From Muricoccus roseus (GTDB taxonomy: Bacteria; Pseudomonadota; Alphaproteobacteria; Acetobacterales; Acetobacteraceae): 64,000 nt of DNA. Location: the NCBI RefSeq assembly GCF_900141905.1, contig NZ_FQZF01000002.1:62001-126000 (forward strand), given 5' to 3'. Position numbers and translations under genes: made by a program. Under the pieces are notes generated by a model that did no database searches, had not been told where the DNA came from, and saw nothing but the letters and a program-made list of their open reading frames with translations. Positions 16,983 to 24,137 of the stretch are shown here, in pieces. Position 1 is the first letter of the stretch. Every line of letters begins with the position of its first letter.

Positions 16983-17000
16983 GACACCCGCAAGCTGGGC

Positions 17001-17819
17001 TCAGGCCGCGGCGGCGGGAAGGCGCATCCAGGCCGGGATCACGGGGCGCAGAACCGCCTCCCCACAGGTCAGGGCCGGCGCGCGCGCGGCCTCCATTCGC
17101 AGCAGGGCCAGGCCGAGTCCCTCCTGTCCCGAGCGCATCTCGCCGACCACGGCGCCATCGCGCGTCACCGGGGTGTCGCGCGGGGGCAGGGGGCCCTCCA
17201 CGGAAACGGGCACCAGCCGGCGCTTCAGCAGGCCACGATAGCGGGTGCGGGCGGTCAGCTCCTGGCCCATGTAGCAGCCCTTCTCCCAGGCAATGCCGTG
17301 CAGCTCGTCGAAGCCGGCTTCCAACAGCACGGATTTGTCCCGGTCCAGGTCGCGCACCCCGTCCGGCAGGCCGAGCGCCAGCCGGTGGCGATCATAGGCC
17401 GCCGGGTCGCCTTCCAGCGCGGCGCCGTAGACGCGCCATCCCGCCGTCTCCAGCCGCGGATCCTGCCGGGCCAGGCTGGCGAGAGGCGGCTCCTCCCCCC
17501 ACACGGCGCCCACCGGCACCTCGCCGGAGCGGTCGGTGAGGGTGACCTTGGAGCGGAGGCGGAAGCGGGAGAGGCGCTCCACCACCATCGGCGCATCGGC
17601 CCGCGGCAAATCCAGGAAGATCGCCTCCGGGGTGAGCGCCGGCGCGTCGAAGGCCAGGAAGTCGCTGATCCACTTGCCCTGGGGGGAGAGCAGGGCCGCC
17701 CAGGCCATGCCGGTGCCGAGGGCGGTCACGTCATTGGAGACAAGGCCCTGGAGGAAGCTGGCCCGGTCAGGGCCGGAGACCTCGACAAGGCCGCGATCGG
17801 GGAGGGGGGCGCTGGGCAT
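17001..17819 (-). CDS. ygfZ: YgfZ/GcvT-like folate-binding protein, Fe-S cluster maintenance
   Basis: A 272-residue folate-binding protein related to GcvT. The YgfZ fingerprint KGCYMGQE (K-G-C-Y-x-G-Q-E, with the key cysteine) is intact near residue 195, followed by LTARTRYRGLLKRRL. FLQGLVSNDV near the N-terminus is also typical. YgfZ proteins help assemble or repair certain iron-sulfur enzymes in a tetrahydrofolate-dependent way. The ATG at 17819 was chosen over a GTG 14 residues upstream because it begins close to the conserved LVEVSGPDRASFLQG. It is divergent from the glycosyltransferase operon, with 99 bases between start codons. Confidence 0.85.
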   Translation of the reverse strand: MPSAPLPDRGLVEVSGPDRASFLQGLVSNDVTALGTGMAWAALLSPQGKWISDFLAFDAPALTPEAIFLDLPRADAPMVVERLSRFRLRSKVTLTDRSGEVPVGAVWGEEPPLASLARQDPRLETAGWRVYGAALEGDPAAYDRHRLALGLPDGVRDLDRDKSVLLEAGFDELHGIAWEKGCYMGQELTARTRYRGLLKRRLVPVSVEGPLPPRDTPVTRDGAVVGEMRSGQEGLGLALLRMEAARAPALTCGEAVLRPVIPAWMRLPAAAA

Positions 17820-17918
17820 GGTGGGGAGATCGGGGGCGCGTTGCCCCGCTGCAAGCGGCACCCGCGAAACCGGTGGGTGGCCCTATCCCACCCTCCCCGT
17901 GCTACACAGCGCCCGCCC

Positions 17919-18836
17919 ATGCGGATCCTCTTCGTCACCTCCACGCGGATCGGCGACGCCGTGCTCTCCACCGGCCTGCTGGACCACCTGCTGCGCACCT
18001 ATCCCGGGGCGCGGATCACGGTCGCCTGCGGCCCGGCGGCGGAGGGCGTCTTCGCCCGCATGCCCGGGCGGGAGAGGACCATCGTGGTCGCCAAGCGGCC
18101 GCTTTCGCTCCACTGGCTCGACCTCTGGGCCCAGGTGGCGAGGAGCTTCTGGGACCTGGTGGTGGACCTGCGCGGCTCCGCGCTCGGCTGGCTGGTGCCC
18201 ACGCGGCGGCGCGTGGTGATGCGGGGCGGGCGGCGGCCGGGCCACCGTCTCGGGCACATCGCAGGGGTGCTGCGGCTGGATCCGCCGCCCCGGCCCGTCG
18301 CCTGGTTCGCGCCGGAGGACACCGCACGCGTCAGCGCCCTGCTGGGGGACGCGCCGGGAGTGGGGCGGCCCCTGCTCCTGCTCGGCCCCACGGCGAACTG
18401 GGCGGGCAAGGTTTGGCCGGCGGAGCGCTTCGTGGCCTTGGCCCAGGCGCTGACCGCCCCCGGCGCGCCGCTCGAAGGGGCCCGCCCCGTGCTGCTGGGC
18501 GGCCCGGGGGAGACCGAGCGCGCCATGGCCGCTCCCGTGGTCGCCGCCCTGCCGGAGGCGCTGGACTTGGTGGGGGCGCTGACCTTGCCCGAGGCCGCGG
18601 CGCTCCTCGCGCGCGGGCGGCTCTTCATCGGCAATGATTCCGGGCTGATGCATCTCTCCGCCGCGACCGGCGCGCCGACCCTCGGCCTGTTCGGCCCCAC
18701 CCCAGCCGGGGAATACGCGCCGGTCGGCCTCGCGGCCCGGGCCGTGACGGCCGCGGACGGGACGATGGAGTGCCTGTCGGTCGAGGAGGCCCTGGACGCG
18801 GCCCGGGCCCTGCTTCCCGCGCCGGTGGCCGCATGA
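17919..18836 (+). CDS. Glycosyltransferase family 9 (heptosyltransferase-like)
   Basis: A 305-residue GT9 enzyme related to the lipopolysaccharide heptosyltransferases WaaC/WaaF. It starts MRILFVTSTRIGDAVLSTGLL, the classic opening, and has LGPTANWAGKVWPAERF and the sugar-nucleotide motif LFIGNDSGLMHLSAATGAPT followed by LFGPT. It acts on the cytoplasmic face of the inner membrane. It heads a four-gene operon in which each stop overlaps or nearly touches the next start (ATGA overlap with the GT2 gene). No clear ribosome site precedes the ATG. Donor and acceptor sugars are unknown. Confidence 0.88.
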   Translation: MRILFVTSTRIGDAVLSTGLLDHLLRTYPGARITVACGPAAEGVFARMPGRERTIVVAKRPLSLHWLDLWAQVARSFWDLVVDLRGSALGWLVPTRRRVVMRGGRRPGHRLGHIAGVLRLDPPPRPVAWFAPEDTARVSALLGDAPGVGRPLLLLGPTANWAGKVWPAERFVALAQALTAPGAPLEGARPVLLGGPGETERAMAAPVVAALPEALDLVGALTLPEAAALLARGRLFIGNDSGLMHLSAATGAPTLGLFGPTPAGEYAPVGLAARAVTAADGTMECLSVEEALDAARALLPAPVAA

Positions 18837-19603
18837 ACCGCATCTCCGCCCTGGTCGTCGCCCGGAACGAGGAGGAGCGGCTTCCGGGCTGCCTCGCGAG
18901 CCTGGCGCCCGCCGACGAGATCGTGGTGGTGCTCGACCGCAGCATGGATGGCAGCGCGGCCATCGCCCGCGCGCAGGCGCACAGGCTGCTCGAGGGCGGC
19001 TGGGCGCTGGAGGGCGAGCGCCGCAATGCCGGGATTGAGGCCTGCACGGGCGACTGGATCCTGGAGGTGGATGCCGACGAGCAGGTGCCGCCCGCGCTCT
19101 GGGCCGAGATCCGCCGCATCACCGCCTCGTCCCCCCACGCCTTCCATCGCGTGCGCATCGACAACTATGTGGGGCAGCGGCTGATCCTGGGAGGCTGGGC
19201 CGGCAGCTTCGGCACGACGCTGAAGCCCATCCTGTTCCGGCGCGGTGCCAAGCGCTGGCGGCCGCAGCGCGTCCATCCCGGCCTGGACTGGACGGGCAGC
19301 GAGGGCGAGCGGATCACCGCCCATGGCATCCACCATGCGCTGGACCGCGACATCTCCGACATGCTGCGACGGCTCGACCGCTATTCCAGCGCCAAGGCGG
19401 CGGACATGCTGGCCGAGGGCCGGATCGGCTCGCTCCCCGACAACCTGCGCCGCTTCGTCAGCCGCTTCTTCAAGTCGCTCATCGGCAGGGGGGGCTGGCG
19501 GGAAGGCGGATGGGGCGTGCTGCTCGCCTTCTGCACCGGACTCTTCCCCCTTCTCTCCCATCTGAAGGCCCGGCTGGAGCCGGAGAAGCACCGGCCGGGA
19601 TGA
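18833..19603 (+). CDS. Glycosyltransferase family 2 (WaaE/KdtX-like)
   Basis: A 256-residue GT2 enzyme with ISALVVARNEEERLPGCLASL at the start, DEIVVVLDRSMDGSAAIA for the nucleotide fold, and the metal site WILEVDADEQVP (DAD). A GWREGGWGVLLAFCTGLFPLLSHLK tail could touch the membrane. This arrangement resembles the LPS-core glucosyltransferases WaaE/KdtX. The start codon overlaps the previous stop (ATGA), and its own stop overlaps the next start in the same way, so the three transferases are translationally coupled. Confidence 0.85.
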   Translation: MNRISALVVARNEEERLPGCLASLAPADEIVVVLDRSMDGSAAIARAQAHRLLEGGWALEGERRNAGIEACTGDWILEVDADEQVPPALWAEIRRITASSPHAFHRVRIDNYVGQRLILGGWAGSFGTTLKPILFRRGAKRWRPQRVHPGLDWTGSEGERITAHGIHHALDRDISDMLRRLDRYSSAKAADMLAEGRIGSLPDNLRRFVSRFFKSLIGRGGWREGGWGVLLAFCTGLFPLLSHLKARLEPEKHRPG

Positions 19604-20631
19604 GGATCGCGAACATCATGGCCGGCGCCCCGATGGGTGGCGCCGAGACCTTCTTCGAGCGGATCTCCATCGCGCTGCAGGGCGCGGGCGACGAGGTGCT
19701 GCCCGTGATCCGCCGTGATGCCGCGCGCGCCGCGCGGCTCCGGGCGGGCGGGCTGCAGCCGGTGGAACTCGGCTTCGGCGGGCTGCTGGACGTGCTGACG
19801 GCACCCCGGCTGGACAAGGTGCTGCGCGACTTCCGGCCGGACCTGGCCATGGCGTGGATGAACCGCGCCGCGCGCTTCGCCCATCCCGGCAGCTGGGTGC
19901 TGGTGGGGCGGCTTGGCGGCTATTACGACCTTTCCTATTATCGCCGCTGCGACCACCTGGTGGCGAACACGAAGGACCTCGTGCGCTGGATCGTCGGCCA
20001 GGGCTGGGACGCGGCGCGGGTCCACCACCTGCCGAACTTCGCCCCGGATTTCTCCGGCCTGGAGCCGGCGGAACTGCCCGCGCCCGGGGGCGCCGTGAAG
20101 CTGCTCGCCATGGGGCGGCTGCATCCGAACAAGGGCTTCGACACGCTCATCCGCGCCCTGGCCGCCGTGCCGCAGGCGCATCTCTCCATTGCGGGGGAGG
20201 GGCCGGAGCGTGCGGCGCTCGAGGGCCTGGCCCATTCGCTGCGGGTACAGGACCGGGTCGCCTTCCTCGGCTGGCGCCAGGACACCGGGGCGCTGCTGGC
20301 GGGCTGCGATCTCTTCATCCTCTCCTCCCGCCATGAACCACTGGGGAATGTGGTGCTGGAAGCCTTCTCGGCGGGCGTGCCCGTGATCGCCACGGCCACG
20401 CCGGGGCCGCAGGAGCTGATCGCGGACGGCGAATCCGGGCTGATCGTGCCCATCGACGATCCGGCCTCCCTGGCCCATGCGATCGGCGACCTGATCGCCG
20501 ATCCGGACCGCGCGGCCGCGCTGGCGGAGGCGGGGCGGGCGGCCTTCGAGGCGCATCATGCCGAGGGGCCGGTGCTGGCGCGCTGGCGCGCGCTGCTGCC
20601 GACATTGCGGCCGCAGAAGACGGGGCGCTAG
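19600..20631 (+). CDS. Glycosyltransferase family 4
   Basis: A 343-residue GT-B enzyme. The N-terminal loop MAGAPMGGAETFFERI is the acceptor-side glycine-rich motif; LLAMGRLHPNKGFDTLI opens the donor domain, and the E-x7-E donor motif is SRHEPLGNVVLEAFSAGVPV. The order and spacing are those of GT4 lipopolysaccharide or exopolysaccharide transferases. It is coupled to the GT2 gene by an ATGA overlap and followed after 3 bases by asnB. Cytoplasmic face of the membrane; sugar specificity unknown. Confidence 0.88.
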   Translation: MRIANIMAGAPMGGAETFFERISIALQGAGDEVLPVIRRDAARAARLRAGGLQPVELGFGGLLDVLTAPRLDKVLRDFRPDLAMAWMNRAARFAHPGSWVLVGRLGGYYDLSYYRRCDHLVANTKDLVRWIVGQGWDAARVHHLPNFAPDFSGLEPAELPAPGGAVKLLAMGRLHPNKGFDTLIRALAAVPQAHLSIAGEGPERAALEGLAHSLRVQDRVAFLGWRQDTGALLAGCDLFILSSRHEPLGNVVLEAFSAGVPVIATATPGPQELIADGESGLIVPIDDPASLAHAIGDLIADPDRAAALAEAGRAAFEAHHAEGPVLARWRALLPTLRPQKTGR

Positions 20632-20634
20632 GCC

Positions 20635-22407
20635 ATGTGCGGGATCGCGGGAATCGCCCTCGGCGCCGGACGAGCGCCGGATCTCTCGGTGCTGGACCGG
20701 ATGACCCGGGCCCTGGCTCATCGGGGGCCGGATGGGCACGGGCACCATGTGTCGGGCCCGGTGGCGCTTTCGCACACGCGGCTGGCGATCATCGATCTCG
20801 AAGGCGGGGACCAGCCGCTCTTCGCCGGGCCCGCGGCGCTGATCGGCAATGGCGAGGTGTACAACTATCGCGAGCTGCGCACGGACAATGCGCTGATCTG
20901 CTCCACCGGGTCGGATTGCGAGCCGCCGCTGCATCTCTGGCGGCGCGACGGGTTGGACTTCACCCGGTCGCTACGCGGCATGTATGCCATCGCGATCCAT
21001 GACCGCGCGGCGCGGCGCGTGGTGCTGGCGCGCGACCCCTTCGGCATCAAGCCGCTGTACACGGCGCCCGTGCCGGGCGGCGTCGCCTTCGCCTCGGAAC
21101 CCGCGGCCCTGCTCGCGACCGGGCTGGTCCAGCCCCGCATCCGCGCCGAGGCGCGGGAGGAGCTGCTGCAGCTCCAGTTCACCACCGGCGCCGAGACGAT
21201 CTTCGAGGGCATCCGCCGCCTGCTGCCCGGCGAGGCGGTGGTGCTGGGCGAGGGCGCCGTGCTGGAGCGGGCGCGCCGGCCCGCCCTTCCCGAGGGAGGG
21301 CCGGAGCCCATCACCGAGGAGGCCGCGCTGGAACGCTTCGGCTCCGCCTTCCGCGAGAGCGTGGATCTGCACCAGCGGAGCGACGTGCCCTACGGCATGT
21401 TCCTCTCCGGCGGCACGGACAGCGCCGCGGTGCTGGCGATGATGGCGCGCCTGAACGACCGGCCCGTTCTCGCCTACACCGCCGGCTTCGACGTCCCCAA
21501 CTCCCAGAAGGGAGGCGCGGCGGATGAGCGCGAGCGCGCCGCGCATGTCGCGAAGGCGGCGGGTGCGCGGCACGAGACGATCACGGTGGCCGAGGCCGAG
21601 GTATGGCGGCACTTGCCGGAGATCGTGGCCTGCATGGACGACCCGGCGGCCGACTACGCCATCATCCCCACCTGGTTCCTCGCCCGCCGCGCGCGGCAGG
21701 AGGTGAAGGTGGTGCTCTCCGGCGAGGGCGGGGACGAGCTGCTGGCCGGCTATGGCCGGCACCGCAGCGCCATGCGGCCCTGGTGGATGGGGGGCAAGGC
21801 CATGCGCGCGCATGGCGCCTTCGACCGGCTGGACGTGCTGCGCGAGGCGCCGCGCGCCTGGCGCGACGGTATCGCCGCCGCCGAAGCGGCCGCCGCCACC
21901 CCGGGCCGCACGCGCCTGCAGGCCGCCCAGGCGCTCGACGTCGCCGACTGGCTGCCCAACGACCTGCTGACGAAGCTCGACCGCTGCCTGATGGCCCATG
22001 GCGTCGAAGGCCGCGTGCCCTTCCTGGATGAAGGCGTGGCCCGCGCCTGCTGGCGCCTGCCGGACGCGATGAAGGTGCGGGACGGGCGCGGCAAGTGGCT
22101 GCTGCGGCAGTGGCTGGCGCGGGAGTTCCCGGCTTCCGATCCCTTCGCGAAGAAGCAGGGCTTCACCGTGCCCGTCGGCGCCTGGATCGCGGGGGCGGCG
22201 GAGCGGCTGGCGCCGCTGGTGGCCGCCCAGCCGGGTGTGGCGGAAATCGTGCGGCCTGACCGCGTCCTGCCGCTGTTCCGTGCCGCCGCGGGCAAGCGGG
22301 AGGGCTTTGCGGCCTGGAACCTGCTCTTCTGGGCGCTGTGGCATGCCCGCCATGTGGAGGGGCGGCGCATGCAGGGCGACGTGTTCGAGGCGCTGGCCGC
22401 CCGATAG
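20635..22407 (+). CDS. asnB: Asparagine synthetase, glutamine-hydrolysing (AsnB)
   Basis: A 590-residue class II amidotransferase. The N-terminal glutaminase starts MCGIAGIALG with nucleophile Cys2 and has RGPDGHG, LSHTRLAIIDL and LIGNGEVYNY. The synthetase domain shows the ATP pyrophosphatase loop FLSGGTDSAAVLA (SGGxDS) and LSGEGGDELLAGYGRH. It converts aspartate and ATP to asparagine with ammonia from glutamine; homologues in polysaccharide clusters amidate uronic or amino acids instead. It begins 3 bases after the GT4 gene in a tight operon, so either a housekeeping or a sugar-modifying role is open. Length is normal for the family. Confidence 0.85.
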   Translation: MCGIAGIALGAGRAPDLSVLDRMTRALAHRGPDGHGHHVSGPVALSHTRLAIIDLEGGDQPLFAGPAALIGNGEVYNYRELRTDNALICSTGSDCEPPLHLWRRDGLDFTRSLRGMYAIAIHDRAARRVVLARDPFGIKPLYTAPVPGGVAFASEPAALLATGLVQPRIRAEAREELLQLQFTTGAETIFEGIRRLLPGEAVVLGEGAVLERARRPALPEGGPEPITEEAALERFGSAFRESVDLHQRSDVPYGMFLSGGTDSAAVLAMMARLNDRPVLAYTAGFDVPNSQKGGAADERERAAHVAKAAGARHETITVAEAEVWRHLPEIVACMDDPAADYAIIPTWFLARRARQEVKVVLSGEGGDELLAGYGRHRSAMRPWWMGGKAMRAHGAFDRLDVLREAPRAWRDGIAAAEAAAATPGRTRLQAAQALDVADWLPNDLLTKLDRCLMAHGVEGRVPFLDEGVARACWRLPDAMKVRDGRGKWLLRQWLAREFPASDPFAKKQGFTVPVGAWIAGAAERLAPLVAAQPGVAEIVRPDRVLPLFRAAAGKREGFAAWNLLFWALWHARHVEGRRMQGDVFEALAAR

Positions 22408-22524
22408 CGGGAAGGCACCGGAGGCAGGCTCTCATCGGCGCAAGGTGAAGGCGCCGGTGGCTGTGCATCCACCGGGGGCGCGCTACCCTCTCCTCCGAAA
22501 ATGAAGAGAGAGGAAGCACGATCC

Positions 22525-23868
22525 ATGGAGGTCAACCGGCGCGCCCTGCTAGGCGCCATGGCGCTTGCCCCGCTTCTGCCCCGCTCCGTCCACGCCCAGG
22601 AGGCCGCCCTGACCCCGATCCTCTTCGTGCATGGCAATGGCGACCATTCGGCGCTGTGGATGACCACGCTGTGGCGGTTCGAGAGCAATGGCTGGCCGCG
22701 CGAGCGGCTCCGGGCGCTGGACTTCACCAACCCCTTGGCGCGGGACGACGACGCGGTGGCCCAGCCGCTCCGCTCCTCCTCGGAGGAGGCCTGGTACGAG
22801 CTGGCTTCGGAGGTCGCGGCGCTCCGGCAGCGGACAGGCGCGGCGCGCGTGGCGCTGGTGGGCAACTCGCGCGGCGGATACCCCATCCGCAACCATGTGC
22901 AGCTGCATGGGGGCGGGGCCGAGGTGTCCCATGCCGTGACCTGCGGCACGCCGAACAACGGAATCTACGATTGGGATTCGAACCGGAATCGCGAGTTCAA
23001 CGCGCGTTCCGACCTGCTCCGCCGGCTGAATGGCGGGGAGAGCCAGGTGGTGCCGGGCACCGCCTTCCTGACGCTGCGCTCGGACAGCAATGACCTCTAC
23101 GCACAGCCCGACGGCCGCTATGCCGGCCGCCCGGGCGCGCCGACGGGCGTTGGCCATGACAGCCCCGAGCTGCGGGGCGCGACCAACCTCGTGCTGCCCG
23201 GCGTGGATCACCGCGAGACCGCCTATTCCGCCCGCGCCTTCCGCGAGATGTTCCGCTTCATCGCAGGGCGGGAGCCAGAGCGGCTGGACGTGGTGCCGGA
23301 GGAGCGGCCCGTGCTGAACGGCCGCGTGACCGGCACGCCCGGCGGCGTGCAGACCAACCGCCCCGTCACCGGGGCCATGGTGGAGGTGTACCGCCTGCAC
23401 CCGAACACCGGCGAGCGCATGGGCGGCCCGATCCACGCGAAGATCACGGGCGAGGACGGGCAATGGGGACCGCTGACGGTTGGCCCGAACTGGTTGCTGG
23501 AATTCGTGGTGGCGGCGCCGGATCATCCCATCACCCATTCCTACCGAAACCCCTTCCTCCGCTCCTCCGATGTCGTGAACCTGCGCCCGGCGGCACCGCC
23601 CGCCGCAGCGGACCGAGCGGCGGGCGCCGTGATCCGGTTCAACCGCCCGCGCGGCTATTTCGGCATCCCGCGCGACGTGGTGCTTCTGGACGGGAAGGAG
23701 CCCACGGACATGCCGCGCGGCGTGGCGGCAGGCGCGACCGCCGTGGCACGGCTGCCGGCTTCCGAAACCGGCCGCCCGGTGCTGGGCGTGTTCAACGAGG
23801 AGCGGATCGTCGCCCGTGCCTGGCCGCTTTCCGAGAACCGGATCACGGTGGCTGAACTGACCTGGTGA
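22525..23868 (+). CDS. Exported alpha/beta hydrolase (lipase-like)
   Basis: A 447-residue secreted hydrolase. A signal peptide runs MEVNRRALLGAMALAPLLP to VHAQ (about residue 23). The alpha/beta fold follows with ILFVHGNGDHSALW (oxyanion region) and the nucleophile elbow LVGNSRGGYP (GxSxG). LPGVDHRETAYS probably supplies the catalytic histidine. The last 180 residues (from about 260) form a beta-rich, carbohydrate-binding-like region with VTGTPGGVQTNRPVTGAMVEV. GAGAGGAAG-like purine bases (AGAGAGGAAG) precede the ATG; an ATG at 22501 is less likely. The substrate is unknown: polyester, lipid or other ester. It is followed by structured repeat copy 1. Confidence 0.75.
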   Translation: MEVNRRALLGAMALAPLLPRSVHAQEAALTPILFVHGNGDHSALWMTTLWRFESNGWPRERLRALDFTNPLARDDDAVAQPLRSSSEEAWYELASEVAALRQRTGAARVALVGNSRGGYPIRNHVQLHGGGAEVSHAVTCGTPNNGIYDWDSNRNREFNARSDLLRRLNGGESQVVPGTAFLTLRSDSNDLYAQPDGRYAGRPGAPTGVGHDSPELRGATNLVLPGVDHRETAYSARAFREMFRFIAGREPERLDVVPEERPVLNGRVTGTPGGVQTNRPVTGAMVEVYRLHPNTGERMGGPIHAKITGEDGQWGPLTVGPNWLLEFVVAAPDHPITHSYRNPFLRSSDVVNLRPAAPPAAADRAAGAVIRFNRPRGYFGIPRDVVLLDGKEPTDMPRGVAAGATAVARLPASETGRPVLGVFNEERIVARAWPLSENRITVAELTW

Positions 23869-23876
23869 GGGGGGCG

Positions 23877-24129
23877 CTGTCCCGGGGAGAGGAAGAAGGA
23901 ATTCTTCCTCTCCCCGGACCCGTCGAAGGCAGTGCCTTCGACCCATCATCTTTTTCTTCGAGTTTGGAATCACGGGGCTGACGGTGCGCCTCGGGTCACC
24001 GACCCGAGGCGACTGCAAAGGCAGAATCAGCCTCCTGCAACGAGAGACCCCATCGATCCGGGGTATCCACGGCAGTCAGACGGGGTTCCAAGGGCCTCAG
24101 GCCCTTGGCGGGTTGAGGGCGGAACCCTC
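23877..24129. repeat. Structured intergenic repeat, copy 1
   Basis: A 253-bp element filling the gap between two convergent genes. A closely similar copy lies at 41382-41616. It contains a 36-bp palindrome (23882-23917, 16-bp arms, 4-base loop), an extra hairpin TCGAAGGCA-G-TGCCTTCGA (about 23922-23940) absent from copy 2, a perfect 11-bp stem with a 3-base loop (23987-24011), GGC-AGAATCA-GCC (24020-24032), CCAAGGGCC-TCA-GGCCCTTGG (24088-24108) and a final GAGGG/CCCTC hairpin. There is no long open frame and no transposase. It may be a mobile REP/MITE-like element, a bidirectional terminator or a structured RNA. Confidence 0.85.
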
Positions 24130-24137
24130 GGACGGCG

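Noticed and set aside
15362-17539. A 725-codon plus-strand open frame
   Set aside because: It is antisense to the hydroxyacid dehydrogenase, GntR and ygfZ genes, has no domain and is histidine/glycine/alanine-rich as expected for GC-rich shadow frames.
23882-23917. The 36-bp palindrome of repeat copy 1 taken as an ordinary intrinsic terminator
   Set aside because: No T-tract follows on either strand and the same palindrome is part of a 250-bp repeated element, so it is listed as part of that repeat.
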